The notes beneath the pieces are model-generated. The model did no database searches and had not been told where the DNA came from. It saw nothing but the letters and a program-made list of their open reading frames with translations. The position numbers and the translations under genes are program-made. 64,000 nt of DNA from positions 1 to 64,000 of the forward strand of contig CAMIKG010000010.1 in the NCBI GenBank assembly GCA_946221915.1, read 5' to 3'. The stretch comes from an uncultured Erwinia sp. Lineage in GTDB: Bacteria; Pseudomonadota; Gammaproteobacteria; Enterobacterales; Enterobacteriaceae. Numbering within the stretch: the first letter of the stretch is position 1; the number at the start of each line of letters is the position of its first letter. Positions 43,862 to 53,295 of the stretch are shown piece after piece.

Positions 43862-45544
43862 CTAAATGGCAACAGGCGTGCGCGGGTCGGCGGAAAACAG
43901 CGTGGGCTGGCGCTGGCGCCGCTTATTCTGCTGATAACGCGGATCGGCCAGCGGAATACTGTCAATCAGCGTGCGGGTGTAATCACTGGCGGGCCGGGCA
44001 AAAATCGCCGCTGCGCTGCCCTGCTCCATCACCTGCCCCTGCTTTAACACGACAATCGACTGGCACAGGCTGCGCACCACCGCAAGATCGTGGCTGATAA
44101 ACAGGCAGGCAAACTGGTACTCCTGCTGCAGATTACGCAGCAGCGTCAGAATCGTTTGCTGGACAGAGACATCCAGCGCCGAAGTGGGTTCATCGGCAAT
44201 CAGCAATTGCGGCTGGAGCGCGATGGCGCGCGCAATAGCGATGCGCTGGCACTGCCCGCCGGACAGCTCGTACGGATATTTCTCGCACCACGCCGCCGGT
44301 AAACCCACCTGATCAATCAGCGCGCTGACCCGGCTGGCGATGGCGGCGCGCCCGAGTGAGGTATGCGTCAGCAGCGGCTCGGCTAGCGACTGACTGAGGG
44401 TCATGCGCGGATTCAGCGAACTGAGCGGGTTCTGGAAAATCGCGCCCATTCTGGCGCGGGTGGCTTTGCTGGCGCGGTGTTTGCGGTCATACACCGCCTC
44501 GCCTGCCAGCAGAATATCACCGCCATCGGGTTTGATGATGCCGAGCAGACTGCGGCCAATGGTGGTTTTGCCGGAACCGGATTCGCCCAGCAGGCCGAGA
44601 AACTCCCCTTTGCCGATAGTGAAAGAGACATCCTGCACCACCGGTTGCCGCTTACCCAGTTTCAGCGGATAACTGATCTGCAGATGATCGACCTGCAGCA
44701 AAACCTCGCGCGACACCTCTTCTTTCGCGGCAGAGGCAGAAGCCAGCGACGGGATCGCCGCCAGCAGCTGGCGGGTATAGGCGTGTTGCGGCGCGGCGAA
44801 CAGCGCGTCAACGCCGTTCTGCTCAACGATCCTGCCCGTCCGCATCACCACCACACGCTGAGCGATATCCGCCACCACCCCCATATCATGGGTGATCAGC
44901 AGTACCGCCATCTGATACTGCTGGTTGAGGCGGAACAGCAGGTCGAGGATCTCCTGCTGCGTGGTGACATCCAGTGCGGTGGTCGGTTCGTCGGCAATCA
45001 GAATTTTTGGCCGCCCGGCCAGCGCGAGGGCAATCATAATGCGCTGGATCTGCCCGCCGGAAAACTGATGCGGATAACGCTTCAGGCGTTGTTCCGCCTG
45101 GCTGATGCCGGTCAGGGTTAACAGCTCAATCGCCCGTGCGCGGCGCTGCGCAGCGTTCAGCTGCGGCTCATACAGCGCCAGCGCTTCATCCAGCTGGCTG
45201 CCGATGGAGAACACCGGGTCCAGCGAGGCGCTGGGGTCCTGGAAAATCATCGCGATGTCACGCCCGCGCAACGCCGCCAGTGCAGCGCGATCGAGCTGCA
45301 GCAGGTTCTGGCCCTGATACACAATCTCGCCGCTCAGGCGGGCATTGGCCGGCAGCAGGCCGGGAATGGCCTGCGCAATGGCGGATTTTCCCGCGCCGGA
45401 TTCGCCAATCACCGCCAGCATTTCCCCGGCCGCCAGGGTAAACGACACGCCATCCACCGCCAGCGCCTCACCGTCATAGCCAGGATAGCTCACCGACAGA
45501 TTTTTGACGCTCAGCAGCGGCGGCACATTAGCGTGTGCCATCAA
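43862..45544 (-). CDS. Dual-domain peptide ABC transporter ATPase (DppD-DppF fusion type)
   Basis: A 560-residue protein with two ABC ATPase domains. The first has Walker A GESGAGKS, signature FSGGQIQR and Walker B ILIADEPTTALD; the second has GESGSGKT, LSGGQCQR and LLIADEPTSALD. Each is followed by the Opp/Dpp C-terminal Pro-rich zone. It powers the two permeases upstream in the same operon. It overlaps the peptidase gene by 17 bp, and its stop meets the HxlR remnant. Confidence 0.92.
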   Translation of the reverse strand: MMAHANVPPLLSVKNLSVSYPGYDGEALAVDGVSFTLAAGEMLAVIGESGAGKSAIAQAIPGLLPANARLSGEIVYQGQNLLQLDRAALAALRGRDIAMIFQDPSASLDPVFSIGSQLDEALALYEPQLNAAQRRARAIELLTLTGISQAEQRLKRYPHQFSGGQIQRIMIALALAGRPKILIADEPTTALDVTTQQEILDLLFRLNQQYQMAVLLITHDMGVVADIAQRVVVMRTGRIVEQNGVDALFAAPQHAYTRQLLAAIPSLASASAAKEEVSREVLLQVDHLQISYPLKLGKRQPVVQDVSFTIGKGEFLGLLGESGSGKTTIGRSLLGIIKPDGGDILLAGEAVYDRKHRASKATRARMGAIFQNPLSSLNPRMTLSQSLAEPLLTHTSLGRAAIASRVSALIDQVGLPAAWCEKYPYELSGGQCQRIAIARAIALQPQLLIADEPTSALDVSVQQTILTLLRNLQQEYQFACLFISHDLAVVRSLCQSIVVLKQGQVMEQGSAAAIFARPASDYTRTLIDSIPLADPRYQQNKRRQRQPTLFSADPRTPVAI

Positions 45545-47054
45545 TCAGCCCCTGCTCCAGCCACTTATCGAGACGCGGTACCGCCACGGCATAGATTTTA
45601 AATGCCCGTTTCAGATTCTCAATGGTAACGAACTCATCCGGGCCGTGCGGAGCACCATGTCCGGCAGGAATAAAGTCCGGGCGTTCATGCACCGATTCGC
45701 CCTGGAACTGCAGACCGTCAACGCGACGGAAACCCGGACCAAAGGTAATCGAGTTCGGCAGCACCCGCGCATGGGTACCGCCGCCCATTGAGTAAGGTTC
45801 GGTGCGCGTATCGGCAATCGCATCGAAGGTTTGCTGCAGGCGCTGCACCAGCGGGCTGTTTTTATCAACATGCATCGGTGAGGCATCGCGCAGCACGCTG
45901 AGCGTTCCCTGCAGTGGCGCAATTGCCTGCTGCAGCGTCGTCAGCAACGCATCTTTATCGGTCGCCAGCGGATAGCGAATATCCAGATGCAGATTCACTC
46001 CCTGCCCGTGCGGGATCAGCAGGCCGCCATTGAGCGTCAGTTTGCCGGTGGCGTCATCTTCCACGGCAATCCGCGCCCCTGCGCCCCAGGGATCGGCCAG
46101 CAGCTGGCTGATGATCTGTGCCGCCTGCAGGTCATCGCCGCTCAGCAATCCGCCCGCGATCAAGGCATTCAGCAGCAGCGGGATCGCATTGCGGGTATTT
46201 TCCGGGAATGCCGCATGGCCGGACTGGCCGCGCGCCACCAGCAGCACCTCGTTACCCTCCGTGGTGACGGAGAGTTCGCTGCGCTGCGCCTCCGGCAACG
46301 ACGCAACCGCCTGCTCAACACGCACCGCCTCACTGGCAGGCAAGCGCAGCGTCGCCGTCGCCGGTACTGCGTTTTCCGCCACGCCCGCCGTTACCCGGCT
46401 CAGCAGCGTGCCAGCCGGTATATGCAGCACCAGGTTCAGCCCGCCTTTCTGCGCATGGTTCACCGGAAAACCGCCGTCGGTAATAATCGAGAAGCGCGGC
46501 ACCGGCCCGTGTTCGGCGTAATATTTGATGTCGTCCATGCCGATCTCTTCTGCGCCGCCATAAATTACGCGCAGTTTATGGTGCAGCGAAACACCGAGAT
46601 CGCGGAAGGCACGCAGCAGGTAGAGATCCAGCAACGCCGGGCCTTTGTTGTCAGACGCGCCACGGCCAACCACAAAGCCGTTTTTCTCAAACGGCCTGAA
46701 CGGCTCGAAAGTCCAGTTATCCCCTGGCGGCACCACGTCAAGATGGGAAACCAGCCCCAGCTCCTGCACGTTGTCGCGCCCATCGGCCAGTACCGAAATG
46801 GCATAGCCGTCATGCTGCTGAGTGGTAAAGCCAAAGCTTTCTGCTTTACGCAGCACATGCCGGAACACCTTTTCCACTTCAGAGCCAAAAGGTTTGCCAG
46901 GCTCCGCCAGCTTTTCATCGCCCACGCTGGGAAACGCGACCAGTTCCAGCAGATCCTGAACAAACTCCGCTTTGTGCGCCTCAAACCACGCGTCGATTTT
47001 TTCGCTCAGCGCCACTTCTTCTGCGCTCAGATGTGAGTAGTCAGCAGTCGTCAT
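45528..47054 (-). CDS. M20 metallopeptidase (dipeptidase/Sapep type)
   Basis: A 508-residue zinc peptidase of family M20. It shows SHLDVVPPGDNW (first metal His and catalytic Asp), GRGASDNKGP (bridging Asp), GAEEIG (catalytic Glu) and the late GGGTHAR. Length and SVGDEKLAEPGKPFG fit the Sapep/PepV dipeptidase group. It has no signal peptide, so it would cleave dipeptides in the cytosol after import. Its place between permease and ATPase genes is unusual; it suggests a dedicated import-and-hydrolyse unit. Confidence 0.88.
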   Translation of the reverse strand: MTTADYSHLSAEEVALSEKIDAWFEAHKAEFVQDLLELVAFPSVGDEKLAEPGKPFGSEVEKVFRHVLRKAESFGFTTQQHDGYAISVLADGRDNVQELGLVSHLDVVPPGDNWTFEPFRPFEKNGFVVGRGASDNKGPALLDLYLLRAFRDLGVSLHHKLRVIYGGAEEIGMDDIKYYAEHGPVPRFSIITDGGFPVNHAQKGGLNLVLHIPAGTLLSRVTAGVAENAVPATATLRLPASEAVRVEQAVASLPEAQRSELSVTTEGNEVLLVARGQSGHAAFPENTRNAIPLLLNALIAGGLLSGDDLQAAQIISQLLADPWGAGARIAVEDDATGKLTLNGGLLIPHGQGVNLHLDIRYPLATDKDALLTTLQQAIAPLQGTLSVLRDASPMHVDKNSPLVQRLQQTFDAIADTRTEPYSMGGGTHARVLPNSITFGPGFRRVDGLQFQGESVHERPDFIPAGHGAPHGPDEFVTIENLKRAFKIYAVAVPRLDKWLEQGLIDGTR

Positions 47055-47089
47055 CGTGCTCTCCTGTGATGAAAAAGGGTCAGGTTCAG

Positions 47090-47974
47090 TCAGATATCTT
47101 TTACCGGAATGGCCGGACGCGGATTTAATACGCGGGCAAGCCCTTCACCGATAAAGTTAATCGCCAGCACCATCAGAACAATGGTTAGTCCCGGCGGCAC
47201 CCACAGCCACCACTGGTAATCGATCACCCGAATGCTTTGCGCCGCCGCTAACATATTTCCCCATGAGGGCTGCGGCTGCTTAACGCCCAGCCCAATAAAA
47301 CTGAGCGCGGCTTCGGCGAGAATCGCATTGGCGACGGCGAGGGTAAGATTGATAATCAGCGGAGCGTAAGCATTGCGCAGCAGATGGCGGAAGACGATCG
47401 CCACCTCGCTGACGCCAATCGATTTTGCGGCATAGATATAGCCACTCTCCCGCAGCGAGAGAAATTCCGCCCGCACCAGGCGGGCAATCCCCGTCCAGTG
47501 CAGAATGCCGATAATAAAAATCACGTTCCAGGAACTGGCGCCCATAATCGCCGCCAGCGTGATCGCCAGTGCGTAAAACGGGAAACACATAATGATGTCG
47601 GTGAGACGCATGATCAGTATATCCGCCACGCCGCCTTTATAACCGGCAATACTGCCCAGCACGATGCCGATCGCGGCCTGAAAGATCACCGCCGCCAGCG
47701 CCACAAACAGCGACACCCGGCCGCCATACAGCAGGCGCGCCAGCACGTCGCGACCAATCTCATCCGTGCCCAGCCAGTGCCCGTCGCCAGGCGGCGCTTC
47801 GATGGCAAACAGATCGGCATCGTCAGGATGAAACGCCACCAGCCAGGGGGCGCAGAGTGCGGCGACAGTCAGCAGCAGCAAAATCAGCAGCCCGGTGAGG
47901 AAATAGCGGTCGCGCAGCAACGGATGGCGCGGCGTGCGTACTGGCGGCGTCAGAGTGTTATTCGCAATCTTCAC
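47090..47974 (-). CDS. Peptide ABC transporter permease (DppC type)
   Basis: A 294-residue inner membrane permease with the OppC/DppC N-terminal helix, LGTDEIGRDVLARLLYGGR, and the EAA loop around AKSIGVSEVAIVFRHLLRNA. It overlaps the DppB-type gene by 4 bp. It should form the heterodimeric channel with that protein. Confidence 0.92.
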   Translation of the reverse strand: MKIANNTLTPPVRTPRHPLLRDRYFLTGLLILLLLTVAALCAPWLVAFHPDDADLFAIEAPPGDGHWLGTDEIGRDVLARLLYGGRVSLFVALAAVIFQAAIGIVLGSIAGYKGGVADILIMRLTDIIMCFPFYALAITLAAIMGASSWNVIFIIGILHWTGIARLVRAEFLSLRESGYIYAAKSIGVSEVAIVFRHLLRNAYAPLIINLTLAVANAILAEAALSFIGLGVKQPQPSWGNMLAAAQSIRVIDYQWWLWVPPGLTIVLMVLAINFIGEGLARVLNPRPAIPVKDI

Positions 47975-48936
47975 TGGCTGAACCTTACGCGTGGGTCCAC
48001 CAGCGCATAGAGGATATCGACGAGAAAATTGATCGCCAGGGTGATCACCGCCAGAAACAGCACGATACCCATTAACAGCGGGTAGTCGCGCGCCTGAATA
48101 GCATCAAAACTGAGACGACCAATGCCCGGCCAGTTAAAAATAATTTCGGTCAGCAAAGTCGCCGACAATAGAGACGGGATTTCCATTCCCACCACAGTAA
48201 TCAGCGGCTTGGCGGCATTTTTGATCAGATGCGGGAATATCACTCTGCCGCGCCCCACGCCACGGGCGAACAGCGCCTTGATAAAGTTCTGGCTGATCAA
48301 CTCGCTAATCCCGGCGCGCAGATAACGGCTGAAAATACCGATATTCGCCACTGACAGCGCCAGCGCAGGCAGAAAGAGATGGCTGAGCACATCATACAGT
48401 TGCTGCAGCCCGGTGTAGTTGTTGCCCAGCGTGGCGGCGCCGGAGACCGGAAACCACTGCAGCTTAATCGCAAACACTTTCACCAGCAGAATGGCGATAA
48501 AAAACACCGGGATGGAAATAACGATAAAATAGAGCAGCGAAACCACCCTGTCCGCCTTGCCACCACGATGCAGACCGAGATACACCCCCAGCGGAAAGGC
48601 GACCATCAGCGTCAGCAATAATGAACTGACCGCCAGCAGCACCGTATTCACCACCCGCTCCTGAATCAGCGACAACACCGACGCGCCGCTCTGCGTGGAG
48701 TAACCAAAGTCACCCAGCAAAGCATGAGAAGCCCAGCGGAAATACTGCATCCAGATCGGATCGAGATAACCCGCCTCACGCAGCAGTGCCTGCTTCTGCT
48801 CAGGTGTGGTTTCCGGCGAGATCATACCGACGAACGGATCGCCCGGCTGCAGCTTGATTAAGAAAAACACCACCACTGAAATCCCTGTCAGCACAGGAAT
48901 TAAAATCAATAAGCGGTGTAACAGGTAACGTAGCAT
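47971..48936 (-). CDS. Peptide ABC transporter permease (DppB type)
   Basis: A 321-residue permease with six helices, LKLQPGDP-type KLQPGDPF near the N-terminus, and the EAA motif ALFARGVGRGRVIFPHLIKNAAKP. It follows the binding protein gene after 53 bp, in which a small CGCGG/CCGCG hairpin lies at about 48961-48976. Such hairpins often lower expression of downstream permeases relative to the binding protein. Confidence 0.92.
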   Translation of the reverse strand: MLRYLLHRLLILIPVLTGISVVVFFLIKLQPGDPFVGMISPETTPEQKQALLREAGYLDPIWMQYFRWASHALLGDFGYSTQSGASVLSLIQERVVNTVLLAVSSLLLTLMVAFPLGVYLGLHRGGKADRVVSLLYFIVISIPVFFIAILLVKVFAIKLQWFPVSGAATLGNNYTGLQQLYDVLSHLFLPALALSVANIGIFSRYLRAGISELISQNFIKALFARGVGRGRVIFPHLIKNAAKPLITVVGMEIPSLLSATLLTEIIFNWPGIGRLSFDAIQARDYPLLMGIVLFLAVITLAINFLVDILYALVDPRVRFSQ

Positions 48937-48989
48937 AGCGAGTCCTGATCAACAGTGAAGCCGCGGTTTTCACCGCGACTGCGGCAAGA

Positions 48990-50588
48990 TTATTGCGGCG
49001 TGACGGTCCAGCTGGCGACATCAGCAAAAGGCTCGTAGGGCACGGAGTGATAGTGGGTCACCCGTTTGCTGAGTGCGTACCCCTGATTCGGGATATACAG
49101 CCAGACGTGCGGCACCTGCTGGTTAATCTCCTGCAGCCAGCCGCCGATACTGCTTTTCAGCTTGTCGGGGTCCACCGTGGTATTAAATTGATCGGCCAGC
49201 TTATCCAGTTGCGGGGTGGAGAAGCGCTCCCACCAGAAGTTATTGTCATACAGACCCGGACGGAAAGTGCCGCCCATTAACACACCATCGTAGACTTTAT
49301 TTTTATCCTGCAGGATGGCGAGCGTGGCATTAAAATCGGCCACGTTCAGCACCACATTGATGCCAATTTTTTTCAGGTTTTGCTGAATAATGGGTGCGGT
49401 TAATTCACGGGTACGATTCCCCGTGGGATAATTAAGGGTGAAGGTGAGATTTTCACCCTGTTTATCGACAAAGCCATCACCGTTACTGTCGCTCCAGCCT
49501 GCCTCTTTTAACAGTTCACGCGCTTTATCCGGATTATAGCGGTAGGTATTCAGCTGCTGCGGATAATAGCGACTCTGCGGATGATCTTTGGTATTAAACA
49601 CCACACCATGGCCAAACAGTAATTTATCCACGATTGACTGACGATCGATGCCATACACCAGCGCCTGACGCACGCGGTTATCGCTGAGATTTTTATTGCG
49701 CGTATCGAGGGTTAAATATTGTGCGCCCGTACCCGGCTGTTCGACGATACGAATCCCGGCCTTTTGGTAGCTCTCCAGATCGCGCTTATTCCATGACGAG
49801 AGTTCGGCGATATCCACATCACCGTTGATCAGCTCATTCTGAATCGTCTGGGCGCTGGACACTTTAAAGATAAAGGTCTTCACCTTTGGCACGCCGCCAA
49901 AATAGTCATCGTTACGTTCCAGTTTGATGTACTGGTCAGAAACAAATTCAACAAATTTATAGGGTCCGGTGCCCACCGGATTGCGCTGCAGCGCTGTGGC
50001 GCTTTTCCACTCTTTGACCGGCACCGTGCTCCAGATATGTTTCGCCAGCACCGGGCGGTCAGCGAAGTGGGCAAACGCCGCGGCATAAGGTGCCGAGAAT
50101 GAGAAGCTGACAGTATGCGCATCAATCACGTTGATGCCTGCCAGTTCTGGGGTTTTGCCACTGTGATAATCGTCATAGCCAACCAGATGTTTGACAAAAT
50201 CGGGCTGGTCGCGCGGGAAATCCGCTGAGGCTTCCGAGCCATAGGTAAAGGCGACATCATCGGCGGTAAACGGCGCGCCATCATGCCATTTCACGCCCTT
50301 ACGCAGATGCAGCGTCAGGGTTTTGCCCTCGTCAGAATACGCATAACGTTCCGCCAGCGACGGACGCGGATTTTGCTGCTCATCCAGGGTGAACAGGCGA
50401 CCATAAACGGTAAAGACCACCGCGCGATCGTAATCAGAGAAATATAACGTTGGGTTAAACGTACCGCTCGGATTACTCCAGATGGCATAACGCAGTACGC
50501 TGTTATCCGTATTGGCGGCGCGGGTGGTCGCACTGAATAGACTCATACCAGTGATAGTGAGAAGAATAGCTTTAGTAAATACGTTCAT
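48990..50588 (-). CDS. Peptide ABC transporter substrate-binding protein (SBP_bac_5)
   Basis: A 532-residue periplasmic protein with a Sec signal peptide cleaved near TTRAA-N. Family features include LAERYAYSDEGKTLTLHLRKGVKWHDG and ALVYGIDRQSIVDKLLFG. It is the first gene of the operon. The ligand is probably a dipeptide or small peptide, as the linked dipeptidase suggests. Confidence 0.92.
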   Translation of the reverse strand: MNVFTKAILLTITGMSLFSATTRAANTDNSVLRYAIWSNPSGTFNPTLYFSDYDRAVVFTVYGRLFTLDEQQNPRPSLAERYAYSDEGKTLTLHLRKGVKWHDGAPFTADDVAFTYGSEASADFPRDQPDFVKHLVGYDDYHSGKTPELAGINVIDAHTVSFSFSAPYAAAFAHFADRPVLAKHIWSTVPVKEWKSATALQRNPVGTGPYKFVEFVSDQYIKLERNDDYFGGVPKVKTFIFKVSSAQTIQNELINGDVDIAELSSWNKRDLESYQKAGIRIVEQPGTGAQYLTLDTRNKNLSDNRVRQALVYGIDRQSIVDKLLFGHGVVFNTKDHPQSRYYPQQLNTYRYNPDKARELLKEAGWSDSNGDGFVDKQGENLTFTLNYPTGNRTRELTAPIIQQNLKKIGINVVLNVADFNATLAILQDKNKVYDGVLMGGTFRPGLYDNNFWWERFSTPQLDKLADQFNTTVDPDKLKSSIGGWLQEINQQVPHVWLYIPNQGYALSKRVTHYHSVPYEPFADVASWTVTPQ

Positions 50589-50919
50589 GACAACCCCGGA
50601 TAAGATTATTTATTATTGTGCAAAACCAGATCGCTTATTCGCGGCTGGTCAAAAAAAAGAGAAAATAATCCAGCACTGGCGAGAGTTAACTTGCCAGTGA
50701 GGCAGACTGGATATGAGTTAACATTCTGTTCCAGATCGGTAAAATTTTTAATTAGCGTTCAAACTAACGGATTCAATAATCACAGGCAAATGCTTAAAAC
50801 GACAAAAATTATCTGATTATTGACTTAGTTGTTTTAATTTAATGAGCAGCAGAGAGGGATCTCAGCCTGCCTGCTGGCAGGCTGGAACGATGACGTAATA
50901 TGCGGAATTCACGAGGTGG
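50589..50919. other. Non-coding region upstream of the first peptide operon
   Basis: The region is AT-rich from about 50590 to 50850 and should hold the promoter of the operon. I could not fix a -10/-35 pair. The arms CAGCCTGC (50863-50870) and GCAGGCTG (50877-50884) form a perfect 8-bp hairpin downstream of the minus-strand XRE gene and may end its transcript. Confidence 0.6.
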
Positions 50920-51522
50920 TTAGCGGTGCAGTTCCGCCACCGTCATGGTAAATATCAGCACCTCGCTGCTGTTATTCTGATAATGGTGTGGCGCATCGGT
51001 TTTGGCTACGGCGGAGCAGCCCTGCGCGACACGCAACTCGCTGTCCGCCACAGCTAATGTCAGCTCTCCCTGTTCAATATGCAGCAGCTCCACTGTGCCA
51101 ACGGGATGACCAGAGGAGTGATACTGCTCGCCAGGGAACATCTCCCAGCGCCACAGTTCAATCATATCCGGCCCCTGCGTGCCCGCCAGTAAGCGCGCGC
51201 TGCCGCCGTTTTCACCGGACCACAGCAGCGGAATGTCGTCTTTTGCAATCAGATAAGCAGCAGGTTCACTGGTGACATTCACCAGATCGGCAACCGATAA
51301 ACCCAGCGCGGCGGCGATTTTACACAGTAAGGCGATACTCGGGTTCGCCACGCCTTTTTCGATTTCCACCAGCATGCCCTTGCTGACGCCAGCGCGCCGC
51401 GAAAGCTCATCAAGAGAAAGCTTTTGCGTTTTACGGTAGCTTTTAATACTGCGTGATACCGCAACGCTGACGGCCTGGATGTCAGCGCCCGAATCGGTCG
51501 TTATATTGACTTTTTTGGTCAT
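50920..51522 (-). CDS. XRE-cupin transcription regulator
   Basis: A 200-residue regulator. The HTH (LSLDELSRRAGVSKGMLVEIEKG with SIALLCKIAAALG) spans about 30-85, and a cupin sensor (HSSGHPVGTVELLHIEQGEL, then DAPHHYQN) fills the C-terminus. Proteins of this architecture often control amino acid, amine or peptide catabolism. It lies between the peptide operon and the divergent B3/B4 gene and may control both. No clear ribosome site precedes the ATG. Confidence 0.88.
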   Translation of the reverse strand: MTKKVNITTDSGADIQAVSVAVSRSIKSYRKTQKLSLDELSRRAGVSKGMLVEIEKGVANPSIALLCKIAAALGLSVADLVNVTSEPAAYLIAKDDIPLLWSGENGGSARLLAGTQGPDMIELWRWEMFPGEQYHSSGHPVGTVELLHIEQGELTLAVADSELRVAQGCSAVAKTDAPHHYQNNSSEVLIFTMTVAELHR

Positions 51523-51524
51523 CG

Positions 51525-51553
51525 GTCATTACTATGCAATAAAATAGTCATTA
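51525..51553. promoter_or_regulatory. Direct repeats GTCATTA in the divergent promoter
   Basis: Two identical heptamers GTCATTA at 51525-51531 and 51547-51553 start 22 bp apart, about two helical turns. They fill the 43-bp gap between the XRE-cupin gene and the B3/B4 gene. They are candidate operators for the XRE protein. Confidence 0.45.
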
Positions 51554-51565
51554 TGGGATTATCAA

Positions 51566-52270
51566 ATGCTTTCTGTCTTACCGTCAATTGATCCTGCTGT
51601 CGCCACGATTGCGCCCGGTTTTCGCGCGCTGAGCATTACGGTTAGCGCCGCGCCCATTATCGATACCCGCATTGCCACAAGCGCGCTGGCGGCGGCCTGT
51701 CAGGCTATCGTCACTGACGATTATCCGTGGGCGGAGGCGCATCTCGCCGCATGGGCTGAAGTATTTAAAAACTTTGGCGCCAAACCAAAACGCACTCCCT
51801 GCTCCGCTGAAGCCCTGCGCAAGCGGGTATTACGTGATGGCACTTTGCCTGCCATCGACCCCATCGTTGACCTGTATAACGCCGTCAGCATCCGTTACGC
51901 CATTCCGGTGGGCGGAGAAAATATTGCCGCTTATCAGGGCCAGCCGCGGCTGACCATCGCCAGTGGAAGCGAACTGTTCGATACCATGAAAGAAGGCGAG
52001 CCTGCGCATGAATCACCGGAAGCCGGTGAAGTGATCTGGCGTGATGACCAGGGCGTAACCTGCCGCCGCTGGAACTGGCGTCAGGGCGTGAGGACCCGGC
52101 TGAGCGTCGAAGCCAGTCAGATGTGGTTTATTCTCGAAAGCCTGCCAGAGATGCCACTCAGCGCATTGCATGAAGCGGGGGACATGCTGATTCACGGCCT
52201 GCAACAGATGATGCCAGGTGCGCAGATTGAGAAGACGCTCACTGGCTTTAACCTCCCTGCAGCAACCTGA
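51566..52270 (+). CDS. B3/B4 tRNA-editing-domain protein
   Basis: A 234-residue free-standing B3/B4 domain, as found in the editing module of the PheRS beta subunit. Typical segments are VFKNFGAKPKRTPCSAEALRKRV, DLYNAVSIRYAIPVGGENIAAY and PEAGEVIWRDDQGVTCRRWNWRQG. Such proteins may remove wrong amino acids from tRNA or recognise unusual amino acids. The GGGA site precedes the ATG by 8 bases. Linked to an XRE-cupin regulator, it may respond to amino acids released from imported peptides. Confidence 0.85.
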   Translation: MLSVLPSIDPAVATIAPGFRALSITVSAAPIIDTRIATSALAAACQAIVTDDYPWAEAHLAAWAEVFKNFGAKPKRTPCSAEALRKRVLRDGTLPAIDPIVDLYNAVSIRYAIPVGGENIAAYQGQPRLTIASGSELFDTMKEGEPAHESPEAGEVIWRDDQGVTCRRWNWRQGVRTRLSVEASQMWFILESLPEMPLSALHEAGDMLIHGLQQMMPGAQIEKTLTGFNLPAAT

Positions 52271-52371
52271 ACGAACCACGCAATCATGGGAAAACTGAAG
52301 AGGGTTTCCCCTCTTCTTTAGCGTGATGACTGGCTGCAGCTTCCTCAGGCTGATGCAGCAGCGCAAGGTAT

Positions 52372-53295
52372 TCAGTGACGGAGTTGTCTGAGCTCTTCTT
52401 CCGTCAGGCCAAACATGCTTGATATTTTCCTTTGATCTATGCCATTAGCCAGCATGGTGCGGATCATCTCCAGCCTGGCTTCGCGACGCCCTTCCTGTCG
52501 ACCTTCCTGACGCCCCTGTTGTCGCCCCTCTTGTCGCCCTTCCTGGCGCAGTTTCTGTGCAATAGTCATCATTAATTCCTCGTATTGCGGAACATGCTGC
52601 AGTAACGTGCGGACAAACCTCAACGGCGCTTCCGTTTCCCCCGCTTCCAGCAGGTATTCCATGGACGCTTTTAGTTGCTCCTGGGTATTGTAACCCCTCG
52701 ACATCTGTCTGCCCAGAGTCCCGGCAACAGCCATCATATCGCGATCGCGGATATGTTTCTGCATCGTCTCCAGCACAGCAATGCTGCGATGTTTATCGAT
52801 GTCATCATCAGAAATCACTGTCATGTCCGCGAGCGGAAAACTGCCGGTGTAAACCTGCTGCGCCAGTTGTGGATCGCTGAAACTGTGCAGCCAGTTCATG
52901 GAAAAGGGATAAGGACTTTTTATGCCATGATAGAACAGCACCGGAATCACCACGGGCAGCTGACGATGGCCTTTATCCAGATGCCGCTGCATCGCCGCAA
53001 TGGCGTAACGCATCAGGCGAAAAGTCATATGTTGATCGGGTGAGCTCTGATGCTCAATCAACGCATAGATATACCCTTTGCCGCTTGCTGTCTGCATGGA
53101 ATAGAGAATGTCGGAGTAAAAGGCTCTCAGATTCTCTTCAACAAAACTGCCGGACTCCAGCTTCAGAGTGGCGAGGTTACAACCTTGCAGCAACATCGGC
53201 GGCAGATGAATTTGCAAAAATTCCTGCGCCGTCGCCTTGTGAGTAAGATAAGTTTTAAACACCGCATCGTGCGGTGTGGAGTGAATGGCTACCAT
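52372..53295 (-). CDS. Rpn-family recombination-promoting nuclease
   Basis: A 307-residue PD-(D/E)XK nuclease of the RpnA-E (transposase_31) family. It starts with HDAVFKTYLTHKATAQEFLQIHLP; YSDILYS and ALIEHQSS carry the catalytic Asp and the ExQ, as in E. coli RpnA. These enzymes stimulate RecA-independent recombination. The C-terminal region has five to six QEGR-like tetrapeptides encoded by 12-bp repeats (about 52482-52556), followed by a small helical tail. It is monocistronic. Confidence 0.9.
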   Translation of the reverse strand: MVAIHSTPHDAVFKTYLTHKATAQEFLQIHLPPMLLQGCNLATLKLESGSFVEENLRAFYSDILYSMQTASGKGYIYALIEHQSSPDQHMTFRLMRYAIAAMQRHLDKGHRQLPVVIPVLFYHGIKSPYPFSMNWLHSFSDPQLAQQVYTGSFPLADMTVISDDDIDKHRSIAVLETMQKHIRDRDMMAVAGTLGRQMSRGYNTQEQLKASMEYLLEAGETEAPLRFVRTLLQHVPQYEELMMTIAQKLRQEGRQEGRQQGRQEGRQEGRREARLEMIRTMLANGIDQRKISSMFGLTEEELRQLRH

